NCBI RefSeq assembly: GCF_033547155.1
Contig: NZ_CP137892.1
Span: forward strand, 558,001-622,000
Direction of reading: 5' to 3'
Origin: Pseudomonas benzenivorans
Lineage (GTDB): Bacteria > Pseudomonadota > Gammaproteobacteria > Pseudomonadales > Pseudomonadaceae
DNA length: 64,000 nucleotides
The notes below the pieces were generated by a model. The model saw only the letters and a list, made by a program, of their open reading frames with translations, was not told the origin of the DNA and did not search any database. How positions within the stretch are numbered: the first letter of the stretch is position 1; each line of letters opens with the position of its first letter. The translations under genes were made by a program, and so were the position numbers. Below, in pieces: positions 1-10,007 of the stretch.

Positions 1-712
1 GGCGGCGATGGCGCAGATCACCGCGCGCGGCCGTATTCCCCTGCTGGTCGGTGGCACCATGATGTATTACAAGGCGTTGCTGGAGGGGCTGGCCGACATG
101 CCGAGCGCCGATCCGCAGCTGCGCGCCGAGCTGGAGGCGCGGGGGGCGGCCGAGGGCTGGGCGGCGCTGCATCGCGAGTTGCAGGCGGTGGATCCGCAAT
201 CGGCGGCGCGCATCCACCCCAATGATCCGCAGCGCTTGGTTCGGGCGTTGGAGGTCTACCGCCTCAGCGGATTGACGATGACGGCGCACCGTGAGCGCCA
301 GGTCGCGGAAAATCCCGGTTCGGCGGCGAGGCAATTCCCCTATACTGTCGCCAGCCTGGCCATCGCCCCAGCGCAGCGTCAGGTTCTGCACGCCCGCATC
401 GCGCAACGATTTCAGGCGATGCTGGAACAGGGCTTCGTCGACGAGGTCGAAGGCCTGCGGCGCAGGGGTGACTTGCACGTGGGGCTGCCGTCTATACGGT
501 CGGTCGGCTATCGTCAGGTGTGGGACTATCTGGACGGCAACCTGAGCGAGGCGCAGATGCGTGAGCGCGGCATCATCGCCACGCGTCAGCTGGCCAAGCG
601 ACAGTTCACCTGGTTGCGCAGTTGGTCGGATGTGCACTGGCTCGATAGCCTGGACTGCGACAATCTGCCACGAGCCTTGAAATACCTGGCGACGGTCTCC
701 ATATTGGCCTAA
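1..712 (+). CDS. miaA: tRNA dimethylallyltransferase MiaA, 5'-truncated by window edge
   Basis: MiaA transfers a dimethylallyl group to A37 of tRNAs that read codons starting with U. Only the C-terminal part is present: the reading frame is open from the first bases, so the start codon and the N-terminal P-loop lie upstream of the window. About 237 of the roughly 320 residues usual for the family can be read. Visible conserved blocks are [17 protein letters not shown] near the start, the [13 protein letters not shown] segment, and the C-terminal [14 protein letters not shown] and [14 protein letters not shown] stretches. It is followed by hfq about 100 bases later, the classic miaA-hfq arrangement. 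There is no sign of damage other than the window edge. Confidence 0.97.
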   Translation, partial: AAMAQITARGRIPLLVGGTMMYYKALLEGLADMPSADPQLRAELEARGAAEGWAALHRELQAVDPQSAARIHPNDPQRLVRALEVYRLSGLTMTAHRERQVAENPGSAARQFPYTVASLAIAPAQRQVLHARIAQRFQAMLEQGFVDEVEGLRRRGDLHVGLPSIRSVGYRQVWDYLDGNLSEAQMRERGIIATRQLAKRQFTWLRSWSDVHWLDSLDCDNLPRALKYLATVSILA

Positions 713-724
713 GACCTTGCCGTG

Positions 725-753
725 AGCCGTCTATCCTTGGGGGTAAGACGGCT
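725..753 (+). terminator. Stem-loop between miaA and hfq
   Basis: A perfect 8-bp inverted repeat (AGCCGTCT at 725-732, AGACGGCT at 746-753) closes a 13-base loop just after the miaA stop. No strong T-run follows. It could therefore be a processing or attenuation hairpin rather than a full terminator, and may set hfq apart from miaA read-through. Confidence 0.45.
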
Positions 754-777
754 TAAAGCCGTTTGTTGGTTTATTAA

Positions 778-1071
<294 letters not shown>

Positions 1072-1084
1072 CTAGGGGGCTGCA

Positions 1085-2386
1085 TTGTTCTTCGAGCGCC
1101 ATGAAGGGGGTGAACGGGCCATCCTGGTTCATCTGGAAGGCCAGGACTCTGAGGCGCGCGAAGATCCGCAAGAGTTTCAGGAGCTGGCCCTCTCGGCCGG
1201 CGCCGATGCGGTGGCCTTCCTCAGCGTGCCGAGCGGTCGGCTGACCGCGAAGTACCTGATCGGCAGCGGCAAGGTCGAGGAGTTGCGCGACCTGGTCAAG
1301 GCTGCCGAAGCCGACCTGGTGATCTTCAATCACGTCCTCACTCCCAGTCAGGAGCGTAACCTCGAGCGGGTCTTCGAGTGTCGTGTGCTCGACCGTACCG
1401 GGCTGATCCTGGATATCTTCGCCCAGCGCGCCCGCACTCACGAGGGCAAGCTGCAGGTCGAGCTGGCACAGCTGGACCACATGAGTACCCGGCTGGTGCG
1501 CGGCTGGACCCACCTGGAGCGGCAGAAGGGCGGTATCGGTCTGCGCGGCCCGGGGGAAACCCAGCTGGAGACCGACCGGCGCCTGTTGCGCGTGCGCATC
1601 CGCCAGATCAAGCAGAAGCTGGAGAAGGTGCGCAGCCAGCGCGAGCAGGCTCGCCGTGGGCGTCGGCGGGCGGACATCCCCTCGGTCTCCCTGGTCGGTT
1701 ATACCAACGCCGGCAAGTCCACGCTGTTCAATGCCCTGACGACCTCCGAGGTCTACGCCGCCGACCAGCTGTTCGCCACCCTCGATCCGACCCTGCGCCG
1801 TCTGGAACTGGATGATCTGGGGCCGATCGTGCTGGCCGATACCGTGGGCTTCATCCGCCACCTGCCGCACAAGCTGGTCGAGGCCTTCCGGGCGACCCTG
1901 GAGGAGTCGAGCAACTCCGACCTGTTGCTGCATGTGATCGATGCCCATGAGCCCGAGCGCATGGCGCAGATCGAGCAGGTGGTGGCCGTGCTGGGCGAGA
2001 TCGGTGCCCAGGAACTGCCTATGCTGGAGGTGTACAACAAGCTGGACCTGCTCGAAGGCGTAGAGCCGCAGATCCAGCGTGATGCCGACGGCCGGCCGCA
2101 GCGGGTCTGGCTGTCGGCGCGGGACGGGCGTGGCTTGGCGCTGCTCGAGCAGGCGATCGCCGAGCTGCTGGGCGATGATCTGTTCGTCGGCACCCTGTGC
2201 CTGCCTCAGCGACTGGGGCGCCTGCGCGCGCAGTTCTTCGCCCTGGGCGCGGTGCAGAGCGAGGGGCATGCCGAGGATGGCAGCAGTCTGCTGGCGGTGC
2301 GATTGCCGCGAGTGGAGCTCAATCGCCTGGTCAGTCGCGAGGGGTTGCAGCCAGTGGAGTTTCTCGAGCAACACACTTTGCAATAA
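1085..2386 (+). CDS. hflX: Ribosome-associated GTPase HflX
   Basis: HflX is a GTPase that binds the 50S subunit and splits stalled or heat-damaged ribosomes. The 433-residue protein has the N-terminal HflX domain (about 1-190, with the glycine-rich GGIGLRGPGETQLE segment) followed by the G domain. The G1 loop GYTNAGKST lies near residue 205, G3 is DTVGF and G4 is NKLD. The start is a TTG at 1085 (MFFERHEGGERAIL), the usual start in pseudomonads. It lies 13 bases after hfq, so the two are probably co-transcribed. A hairpin with a T-rich tail (2439-2464) separates it from hflK. Confidence 0.97.
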   Translation: MFFERHEGGERAILVHLEGQDSEAREDPQEFQELALSAGADAVAFLSVPSGRLTAKYLIGSGKVEELRDLVKAAEADLVIFNHVLTPSQERNLERVFECRVLDRTGLILDIFAQRARTHEGKLQVELAQLDHMSTRLVRGWTHLERQKGGIGLRGPGETQLETDRRLLRVRIRQIKQKLEKVRSQREQARRGRRRADIPSVSLVGYTNAGKSTLFNALTTSEVYAADQLFATLDPTLRRLELDDLGPIVLADTVGFIRHLPHKLVEAFRATLEESSNSDLLLHVIDAHEPERMAQIEQVVAVLGEIGAQELPMLEVYNKLDLLEGVEPQIQRDADGRPQRVWLSARDGRGLALLEQAIAELLGDDLFVGTLCLPQRLGRLRAQFFALGAVQSEGHAEDGSSLLAVRLPRVELNRLVSREGLQPVEFLEQHTLQ

Positions 2387-2438
2387 AGCCTGCACCAGCG
2401 GCTTTGCCGCTGGTGGTGGGCATTGGGTAGCATTGGCC

Positions 2439-2464
2439 GACGCGCCGTGGGCGCGTCTTTGCTT
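2439..2464 (+). terminator. Hairpin with T-rich tail between hflX and hflK
   Basis: A 7-bp GC stem (GACGCGC / GCGCGTC) around a five-base loop is followed by TTTGCTT. It looks like a partial intrinsic terminator or attenuator upstream of the hflK ribosome site, and could lower hflKC expression relative to hfq-hflX. Confidence 0.55.
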
Positions 2465-2483
2465 TATCAGTATGGAGAGCGCT

Positions 2484-3641
2484 ATGGCTTGGAATGAGCC
2501 GGGTGGCAACTCGAACAATCAGGATCCTTGGGGTGGGCGCCGAGGCGGCGACCGCAAGGGGCCGCCGGATCTCGACGAGGCCTTCCGCAAGCTGCAGGAG
2601 AGCCTCAACGGGCTGTTCGGCGGCGGCAAGAAACGTGGCGATGATGACGGCTCCGGCAAGAGCGGGGGCTTCGGCCTGCTGTTCGTCGGCCTCGGCTTGC
2701 TGGCGGTGGTCTGGCTGTACAGCGCGATCTACGTGGTCGACGAGCAGGAGCAGGCGGTGGTGCTGCGCTTCGGCAAGTACTACGAGACCGTCGGTCCGGG
2801 CCTGAACATCTATTTCCCGCCGATCGATCGCAAGTTCCAGGAGAACGTCACCCGCGAGCGAGCCTACAGCAAGCAGGGGCAGATGCTCACCGAGGACGAG
2901 AACATCATCGAAGTGCCGCTGACCGTGCAGTACAAGATCGGCAACCTGCAGGACTTCGTGCTCAACGTCGACCAGCCGGAGATCAGCCTGCAGCACGCGA
3001 CCGACAGCGCCGTGCGCCATGTGGTCGGCTCCACCGAGATGGACCAGGTGCTGACCGAGGGGCGCGAGCTGCTGGCCAGCGAGGTCAAGGACCGTCTGCA
3101 GCGCTTCCTCGATACCTACCGCACCGGCATCCTGGTGACCCAGGTCAACGTGCAGAGCGCCGCCGCGCCGCGCGAGGTGCAGGAGGCCTTCGACGACGTG
3201 ATCCGCGCCCGCGAGGACGAGCAGCGCGAGAAGAACCTGGCCGAGACTTACGCCAATGGCGTGGTGCCCGAGGCTCGCGGTCAGGCCCAGCGCATGATCG
3301 AGGACGCCAGCGGCTATCGCGATGAGGTGGTTTCCCGCGCCCAGGGTGAGGCCGATCGCTTCAGCAAGCTGGTGGCGGAGTACCGCAAGGCCCCGGAAGT
3401 CACGCGTGAGCGTCTGTATCTGGACACCATGCAGGAGCTGATGGGCAATACCAGCAAGGTCCTGGTCACGGGCGATAAGGGGCAGAACAACCTGCTCTAT
3501 CTGCCGCTGGACAAGATGATCGACGGTCGCAGTAGTTCCGCGCCGAGCGCCATCTCCGGCGCCGCTGCCGGTGATCTCGGGGCGCGCATGAGCAGTAGTG
3601 GCCAGCGTCAGCCTGAGCTGCGTACTAGGGAGAGCCGTTGA
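2484..3641 (+). CDS. hflK: FtsH protease modulator HflK
   Basis: HflK is an inner-membrane SPFH/Band-7 protein. With HflC it forms a large periplasmic cage around the AAA+ protease FtsH and modulates it. The 385-residue protein begins with a Gly/Asp-rich cytosolic segment (MAWNEPGGNSNNQDPWGG), has one membrane anchor (about 65-88, LLFVGLGLLAVVWLYSAIYV), then the Band-7 domain and a Q/E/R-rich coiled region. The start at 2484 is chosen over an in-frame ATG at 2472 because the GGAGAG ribosome site (2474-2479) lies between them and homologues begin MAWNEPG. Its TGA overlaps the hflC ATG by one base, indicating translational coupling. Confidence 0.97.
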   Translation: MAWNEPGGNSNNQDPWGGRRGGDRKGPPDLDEAFRKLQESLNGLFGGGKKRGDDDGSGKSGGFGLLFVGLGLLAVVWLYSAIYVVDEQEQAVVLRFGKYYETVGPGLNIYFPPIDRKFQENVTRERAYSKQGQMLTEDENIIEVPLTVQYKIGNLQDFVLNVDQPEISLQHATDSAVRHVVGSTEMDQVLTEGRELLASEVKDRLQRFLDTYRTGILVTQVNVQSAAAPREVQEAFDDVIRAREDEQREKNLAETYANGVVPEARGQAQRMIEDASGYRDEVVSRAQGEADRFSKLVAEYRKAPEVTRERLYLDTMQELMGNTSKVLVTGDKGQNNLLYLPLDKMIDGRSSSAPSAISGAAAGDLGARMSSSGQRQPELRTRESR

Positions 3642-4510
3642 TGAGCAATAAATCGCTGATCGCCCTGATCGTCGGCGTGGTGCTGGCGATCGTCGCCTGG
3701 AACAGCTTCTATATCGTCGCTCAGACCGAGCGTGCGGTGCTGTTGCAGTTCGGTCGCATCGTCGAGCCCGACGTGCAACCGGGCCTGCATGTGAAGATTC
3801 CGTACGTCAATCAGGTGCGCAAGTTCGATGGCCGCCTGCTGACGCTCGACTCGAGCAGCTCGCGCTTCCTCACCCTGGAGAAGAAGGCGCTGATGGTCGA
3901 CGCCTTCGCCAAGTGGCGGGTGCTCGATGCCGAGGCCTATTACACCGCCACCTCGGGCATCAAGCAGATCGCCGACGAGCGTCTGGCGCGGCGTCTGGAG
4001 GCTTCGCTGCGCGACCAATTCGGTAAGCGCACCCTGCACGAGTCGGTGTCGGGCGAGCGCGATGCGCTGATGGCCGACGTGACCGCCTCGCTGAACCGGG
4101 CTGCGCAGAGCGAGCTGGGCATCGAGGTGGTGGATGTACGGGTCAAGGCCATCGACCTGCCGAAGGAAGTCAACCGCAGCGTGTTCGATCGCATGAGCTC
4201 GGAGCGCGAGCGCGAGGCGCGGGAGCACCGCGCCAAGGGCAAGGAGCTGGCCGAGGGCATCCGCGCCGATGCCGATCGTCAGCGCCGGGTGCTGCTGGCC
4301 GAGGCCTACCGCCAGGCCGAAGAGCTGCGCGGTGAGGGTGATGCCCAGGCGGCCGCCATCTATGCCCAGGCCTACGGTCAGGATCAGGAGTTCTACTCCT
4401 TCTACCGTAGCCTGCGGGCCTACCGCGAAAGCTTCGCGGACAAGCGCGATGTGCTGGTGCTGGACCCCAAGAGCGACTTCTTCCGTTACCTGGAAAAGTC
4501 CAAGCAATGA
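3641..4510 (+). CDS. hflC: FtsH protease modulator HflC
   Basis: HflC is the partner of HflK in the FtsH-regulating complex and faces the periplasm. The 289-residue protein has an N-terminal anchor (about 5-25, SLIALIVGVVLAIVAWNSFY), the Band-7 domain starting at QTERAVLLQFGRIV, and the helical E/R/A-rich stretch SEREREAREHRAKGKELAEG typical of HflC. The ATG at 3641 shares its A with the hflK stop; a TTG three bases upstream is not needed. A strong terminator follows at 4579-4601, so hflC closes this transcription unit. Confidence 0.97.
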   Translation: MSNKSLIALIVGVVLAIVAWNSFYIVAQTERAVLLQFGRIVEPDVQPGLHVKIPYVNQVRKFDGRLLTLDSSSSRFLTLEKKALMVDAFAKWRVLDAEAYYTATSGIKQIADERLARRLEASLRDQFGKRTLHESVSGERDALMADVTASLNRAAQSELGIEVVDVRVKAIDLPKEVNRSVFDRMSSEREREAREHRAKGKELAEGIRADADRQRRVLLAEAYRQAEELRGEGDAQAAAIYAQAYGQDQEFYSFYRSLRAYRESFADKRDVLVLDPKSDFFRYLEKSKQ

Positions 4511-4578
4511 GGCATGCCCCGACGGCCGCCAGCCGGTCGTCGGGGTGACCGCCGGGGAAAACGTGGTATGATGCGGCA

Positions 4579-4601
4579 GCCGGGAAAATCCCGGCTTTTT
4601 T
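4579..4601 (+). terminator. Intrinsic terminator after hflC
   Basis: A perfect 6-bp stem (GCCGGG / CCCGGC) with an AAAAT loop runs into six T residues. It lies just 16 bases before the DUF2065 start, so the downstream genes depend on read-through or on a promoter not obvious here. Confidence 0.85.
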
Positions 4602-4616
4602 GCGTCTGTGGGAATC

Positions 4617-4802
4617 ATGTGGCAGGAACTGGGCGTCGCGATCTGTCTGTTGCTGGTGCTGGAAGGCATCCTGCCCTTCCTCTATCCGCGTCAATGGCGC
4701 GGAGCGGTCGCACAGCTGATACGGCTGTCGGACCGGCGACTGCGTCTGATGGGGCTGGCCAGCATGCTGCTGGGAACGGCTCTCCTTTATCTGCTTCACT
4801 GA
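4617..4802 (+). CDS. Small inner-membrane protein, DUF2065 (YjeT-like)
   Basis: This 61-residue protein has two hydrophobic segments (about 5-22, [18 protein letters not shown], and 44-60, [17 protein letters not shown]). It matches the DUF2065/YjeT family that sits between hflC and purA in many gammaproteobacteria. The function is unknown. The ATG at 4617 (MWQELGVA) fits homologues better than the GTG at 4608. No clear ribosome site is visible. It lies between the hflC terminator and hisZ. Confidence 0.85.
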   Translation: MWQELGVAICLLLVLEGILPFLYPRQWRGAVAQLIRLSDRRLRLMGLASMLLGTALLYLLH

Positions 4803-4839
4803 TGGCTTGTGCCGCCCGGATCGAGAGGGGAAAGGCGAA

Positions 4840-6027
4840 ATGGCAACGGTAGACCGCTGGCTTCTGCCAGATGGCATCGAAGAAGTTCTGCCGCCGGAAG
4901 CGGCGCGCATCGAAGTGGCGCGGCGCCAGGTGCTGGATCTGTTCCAGCGCTGGGGCTATGAATTCGTGGTGACGCCGCATATCGAGTACCTGGAGTCGCT
5001 GCTCACCGGCGCCGGCCAGGATCTGGATCTGCGCACCTTCAAGGTGGTCGACCCGCTGTCGGGCCGGCAGATGGGCTTTCGTGCGGATATCACCCCGCAG
5101 GTGGCGCGCATCGACGCCCACACCCTGCGCCGCGAGGGGCCGAGCCGTCTGTGCTATGCCGGCAGCGTGCTGCATGCCCAGCCGCGGGCGCTGACCACTT
5201 CGCGCAGCCCGATCCAGTTGGGCGCCGAGCTGTACGGCGACGCCAGCCCGGCCAGCGATGTCGAGGTCATCAGCCTGCTGGTGGACATGCTCGAGCTGGC
5301 GGCGGTGCCGGACGTGCACATGGACCTCGGGCATGTCGGCATCTACCGGGGTCTGGCCCGTGCCGCCGGCCTGTCCGGCGAGGTCGAGCAGCAGTTGTTC
5401 GATGCGCTGCAGCGCAAGGCCATGGACGAGATCGCCGCGCTGACCGCGTCGCTGCCGGCGTCGCTGGGCAAGATGCTGCGCGCCCTGGCCGAGCTCTGCG
5501 GTGGTCGCGAGGTGCTGGACCTGGCCCAGGCGTGCCTGGTCGAGGCGCCGGGCGAGGTGCATGCCGCGCTGGACGAGCTGGTGGCGATCGCCGATGCATT
5601 GAGCCTGCGCTTCCCCGAGCTGCCGCTGTACTTCGACCTGGGCGAGCTGCGCGGCTACCACTATCACACCGGCGTGGTGTTCGCCGCGTTCGTGCCGGGC
5701 GTCGGCCAGTCGATCGCCCAGGGCGGCCGCTATGACGACATCGGCGCCGACTTCGGTCGGGCGCGGCCGGCCACGGGCTTCTCCACCGACCTGAAGACCC
5801 TGGTCGGCCTGGGACGGATGCAGCTCGGCGAGCAGCCGGCCGGCATCTGGGCGCCGGACAGTCATGATGTATACCTGTGGCAGGCGGTCCAGCGCCTGCG
5901 CGGCGAGGGCGCGCGCGTGGTACAGGCGCTGCCCGGGCAGGAATTGAGCGATGCGCAGGAGGCCGGCTGCGATCGCCAGCTGAAGCTGCGCGATGGCCGT
6001 TGGCAGGTGGCGCCGCTGGCGCCCTGA
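4840..6027 (+). CDS. hisZ: ATP phosphoribosyltransferase regulatory subunit HisZ
   Basis: HisZ is a catalytically inactive relative of histidyl-tRNA synthetase that forms a hetero-octamer with short-form HisG and confers histidine feedback control on the first step of histidine synthesis. The 395-residue protein opens with [21 protein letters not shown] and contains class II synthetase-like segments ([36 protein letters not shown]). The start at 4840 follows a GAGAGGGGAAAGG purine-rich site; an in-frame ATG at 4807 would add 11 atypical residues. As usual in Pseudomonas it lies beside purA and not with hisG. Confidence 0.95.
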   Translation: MATVDRWLLPDGIEEVLPPEAARIEVARRQVLDLFQRWGYEFVVTPHIEYLESLLTGAGQDLDLRTFKVVDPLSGRQMGFRADITPQVARIDAHTLRREGPSRLCYAGSVLHAQPRALTTSRSPIQLGAELYGDASPASDVEVISLLVDMLELAAVPDVHMDLGHVGIYRGLARAAGLSGEVEQQLFDALQRKAMDEIAALTASLPASLGKMLRALAELCGGREVLDLAQACLVEAPGEVHAALDELVAIADALSLRFPELPLYFDLGELRGYHYHTGVVFAAFVPGVGQSIAQGGRYDDIGADFGRARPATGFSTDLKTLVGLGRMQLGEQPAGIWAPDSHDVYLWQAVQRLRGEGARVVQALPGQELSDAQEAGCDRQLKLRDGRWQVAPLAP

Positions 6028-7377
<1,350 letters not shown>

Positions 7378-7397
7378 TAGCGCGCGTCGTTGTCTGC

Positions 7398-7422
7398 AAA
7401 GGGCCGCCTCGTGCGGCCCTTT
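7398..7422 (+). terminator. Hairpin after purA
   Basis: A perfect 10-bp inverted repeat (AAAGGGCCGC / GCGGCCCTTT) with a five-base loop lies 20 bases after the purA stop and is followed by TTTGTCGTTT. It probably terminates purA transcription. Confidence 0.7.
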
Positions 7423-7520
7423 GTCGTTTCCGCGAGCCGATATGCTGCGCGCTTTTCCGGATTCAATAATTTCCGCAAGTGGCCGTTACAGTCGTTACGG
7501 TCTGAGAAGGAGTCCTGCCC

Positions 7521-9455
7521 GTGTCCGTCATCGTCTTGTTGCTGCGTAGCCGCCTGCTGCGTCCGGTTTTCTTTGCCCTTGGGCTCGCCTTGCTGGCGCA
7601 GGTCGTGCTCGCGGTACTGCTGACGCGATCGACCGTGGAGGCGCTGGTGGATGACCTCGGGCAGCGGCTCGGGGAGGATGCTCAGGGGCTTGCGCTCGAC
7701 CTCGAGGCGGCCGGGCGCGAGGTGCAGGGCGGCCTGGAGGGGCTCTCCGCGCGCATGCAGGGCAGTCTGACCGACGGCCTGAAGCAGCGCTTGAGCGCCG
7801 AGCAGGCCCAGTTGCGCGAGGTCCTGGGGCGCAATCTCCGCCAGTCGGCCGATGATCAGGCGCAGCTGCTCGCCGCGGTCGCACCCAAGGCCATCTGGGA
7901 TAGCGATGTGCCGGCGCTGACCGAGCTGGTGCGCATGGCTCATCGCAACCCGGGCGTGTTGTTCGCCGTGTACCTGGATGCCCAGGGCGAGCGCCTGACC
8001 CGGCACGTCAACCGTCAGGATCCGCGAGTCAAGGCGTTGATCGCGCGCGGCGAGGGGCGCGGCACCCTGGACAAGCTGCTCAATGCCGCGGCAGGCGATC
8101 CGGGCGTGCATGTCAGCGAAGCCTCGATCAGCCCCATGGGGGCGGAAATCGGCAAGGTGCTGTTGGGGGTCTCCACCGTCGAGGTGGAGCAGGAGCTGTC
8201 GGCCCTGGACCAGCGTTTCGTCGCCCTGATCGGCAGCAGCGGTCAGTTGGTGTCCGATGGTCTGAGCCGTGCCGCGGCCGACAGCGGTTCGGCCCTGGCC
8301 GCGCGCCTGGGCAGTGCGCAACAGGTGGCGCAGAACATGAGCCAGAACAGCCGCCAGGCGATCGAGTCGGCCGCCGCCGAACTGCGCTGGAATATCGGTC
8401 TCGGGTTGGCCCTGGTCGGGCTGGGCATTCTTCTGGTGCTGGCCTTGGTGCTGGGGCGCCGGGTGGTCAGCAAGCTGCACACCCTGATCGGCGTGCTTAA
8501 CGACTGGGCGGCGGGTGAAGGCGATTTGACCCGGCGGGTCGAGCTGGCCAGTCGCGACGAGATCGGCGACATGGTGGCGGCGGTCAATCGCTTCGTCGCC
8601 AAGCTGCAGCCGATCGTCCGCGAGGCGGGGGAGGTGGCGGTGCGCACCGGCCAGGAAATCGCCAGCCTGAGCGCGCGCAGCGCCGCGGCGGAGGCGGCGG
8701 CCGGGCGTCAGCGGGACGAAGTGGCCGGCAGCCTGCAGGCCCTGGCGCGGATGGCCGGCGAGGCGCAGGCGGAGAGCCAGGCCATGCAGGAGGCCCTGCA
8801 GCGGGTGGCGGCGATTCGCCAGGCGGCCGACGACAACGCGGCGATCGCCACTCGGGTCGGTGGCGCCATCGAAGAGCTGGTGGGGCGCGTGGGTGACGGC
8901 GCGGCGGTGATCGAACGCCTGGCACGGCAGAGCGAGCAGATCGAGGTGGTGCTGACGGTGATCCATGGTATCGCCGAGCAGACCAACCTGTTGGCGCTGA
9001 ATGCGGCGATCGAGGCGGCGCGCGCTGGAGAGAGCGGTCGCGGCTTCGCCGTGGTGGCCGACGAGGTGCGCGCGCTGGCGAGCAAGACCCAGCAGTCGAC
9101 CGGCGACATCCAGGCGCATATCGGCGCATTGCAGGAGGGCGCTCGCGAGGCGGTGGGGGTGATCGGCCAGGCCGGTCAGCAGGCCGACAAGGGGTTGTTG
9201 GCGTTGCGCGAGAGCGCCCGGGTGCAGCAGGCGGTGCAGGCGGCGGTGGAGGAGGTGCACGGCGCCATCAATACGGCGACGCAAGCGGCGGCGCATCAGG
9301 CCGAAGGTGCCGACGCGGTGCGTGGGCGGGTCGAGGTGATCCATGCCGAGGCGCGGCGCGCGGCCGAGGCGGTGGCGGCCACCGCGCAGAGCGGAAGGGT
9401 ATTGGATGGTCTGGCGACGCAGCTCAAGGCCAGCCTGGGGCAGTTCCGCGTCTAG
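7521..9455 (+). CDS. Methyl-accepting chemotaxis protein
   Basis: This is a transmembrane chemoreceptor that would signal through CheW/CheA. The 644-residue protein has an N-terminal transmembrane helix (about 12-34), a periplasmic sensor region of about 250 residues rich in helices and resembling single-cache/double-helical sensors, a second helix (about 289-311), a HAMP domain, and the cytoplasmic signalling domain. The conserved hairpin tip [19 protein letters not shown] begins near residue 486. The GTG start at 7521 follows an AAGGAG site at 7507-7512. No CheR-docking pentapeptide is visible at the C terminus, which ends KASLGQFRV. The ligand cannot be predicted from sequence. Confidence 0.93.
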   Translation: MSVIVLLLRSRLLRPVFFALGLALLAQVVLAVLLTRSTVEALVDDLGQRLGEDAQGLALDLEAAGREVQGGLEGLSARMQGSLTDGLKQRLSAEQAQLREVLGRNLRQSADDQAQLLAAVAPKAIWDSDVPALTELVRMAHRNPGVLFAVYLDAQGERLTRHVNRQDPRVKALIARGEGRGTLDKLLNAAAGDPGVHVSEASISPMGAEIGKVLLGVSTVEVEQELSALDQRFVALIGSSGQLVSDGLSRAAADSGSALAARLGSAQQVAQNMSQNSRQAIESAAAELRWNIGLGLALVGLGILLVLALVLGRRVVSKLHTLIGVLNDWAAGEGDLTRRVELASRDEIGDMVAAVNRFVAKLQPIVREAGEVAVRTGQEIASLSARSAAAEAAAGRQRDEVAGSLQALARMAGEAQAESQAMQEALQRVAAIRQAADDNAAIATRVGGAIEELVGRVGDGAAVIERLARQSEQIEVVLTVIHGIAEQTNLLALNAAIEAARAGESGRGFAVVADEVRALASKTQQSTGDIQAHIGALQEGAREAVGVIGQAGQQADKGLLALRESARVQQAVQAAVEEVHGAINTATQAAAHQAEGADAVRGRVEVIHAEARRAAEAVAATAQSGRVLDGLATQLKASLGQFRV

Positions 9456-9463
9456 GTCGCGGC

Positions 9464-9483
9464 GGCGTCACTTCGGTGACGCC
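9464..9483 (+). terminator. UUCG-capped hairpin after the chemoreceptor gene
   Basis: A 7-bp perfect inverted repeat (GGCGTCA / TGACGCC) encloses CTTCGG, an extra-stable loop type. No T-run follows directly, so termination would be weak or the hairpin may protect the mRNA 3' end. Confidence 0.5.
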
Positions 9484-9511
9484 GTGGCGAGGCACAGTAA
9501 ATCGCAGGCAT

Positions 9512-9536
9512 AAAAAAACCGAGTCATCGACTCGGT
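9512..9536 (-). terminator. Intrinsic terminator of the tRNA-Leu pair
   Basis: An 8-bp stem (ACCGAGTC / GACTCGGT) with a short loop is followed, in the minus direction, by a run of seven T residues (A-run at 9512-9518 on the plus strand). It lies 11 bases beyond the 3' end of the downstream tRNA and is well placed to end the minus-strand tRNA transcript. Confidence 0.85.
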
Positions 9537-9547
9537 TCTTTGGAATT

Positions 9548-9634
9548 TGGTGCCCAGGAGAAGACTCGAACTTCCACGATCTTGCGATCACTGATACCTG
9601 AAACCAGCGCGTCTACCAATTCCGCCACCTGGGC
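9548..9634 (-). tRNA. tRNA-Leu (anticodon CAG), copy 2
   Basis: This is an 87-base class II tRNA. On the minus strand the acceptor 5' strand is GCCCAGG and its partner is CCTGGGC, followed by A73 and an encoded CCA. The D arm is GGAATTGGTAGAC. The anticodon loop is TTCAGGT, giving CAG, which reads CUG, the dominant leucine codon in this GC-rich genome. A variable arm and the T arm GTTCGAGTC follow. The sequence is identical to the copy at 9715-9801, and the two are probably processed from one transcript. Confidence 0.96.
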
Positions 9635-9714
9635 ACAGCAACAATGTTCGTCGTTGCCGACACGGATCATTGTCTCCGTTTGTTACTCGCCGAGCCATAA
9701 GCTCGGTTTGAAAT

Positions 9715-9801
9715 TGGTGCCCAGGAGAAGACTCGAACTTCCACGATCTTGCGATCACTGATACCTGAAACCAGCGCGTCTACCAATTCCGCCACCTGGG
9801 C
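9715..9801 (-). tRNA. tRNA-Leu (anticodon CAG), copy 1
   Basis: This 87-base leucine tRNA is identical to the downstream copy at 9548-9634, with the anticodon CAG, a long variable arm and an encoded CCA end. The two copies are separated by an 80-base spacer that does not resemble a gene. It is the promoter-proximal copy: a good sigma-70 promoter lies at 9865-9893 on the same strand. Confidence 0.96.
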
Positions 9802-9864
9802 ACTGAAACCGATGATTGCTCATCTGCTTCGTGTTACAACGTCTGCTCGACGCTGTGGGCGCGA

Positions 9865-9893
9865 ACTATACGGTCGCCCATGGGGCTTGTAAA
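9865..9893 (-). promoter_or_regulatory. Sigma-70 promoter for the tRNA-Leu pair
   Basis: Reading the minus strand, TTTACA (9893-9888) and TATAGT (9870-9865) are separated by exactly 17 bases, a near-consensus promoter. A GC-rich GCGCG stretch follows the -10 box, as expected of a stringently controlled discriminator. It lies about 64 bases upstream of the first tRNA. Confidence 0.8.
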
Positions 9894-10007
9894 CCCCTAG
9901 GCGACAAGAAATTTTATTCTGCGCACCGGGCTGACCCGAACCCTGGTTTCGCGCTTCAATAGACATATGGCAAACCGACGTTATATAGAAAAGGTGAACT
10001 CCCTCTA

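Noticed and set aside
9548..9801. Direct repeats of about 87 bases considered as a mobile element or CRISPR-like array
   Set aside because: The repeats fold as complete leucine tRNAs with encoded CCA; only two units exist and there are no spacers of CRISPR type.
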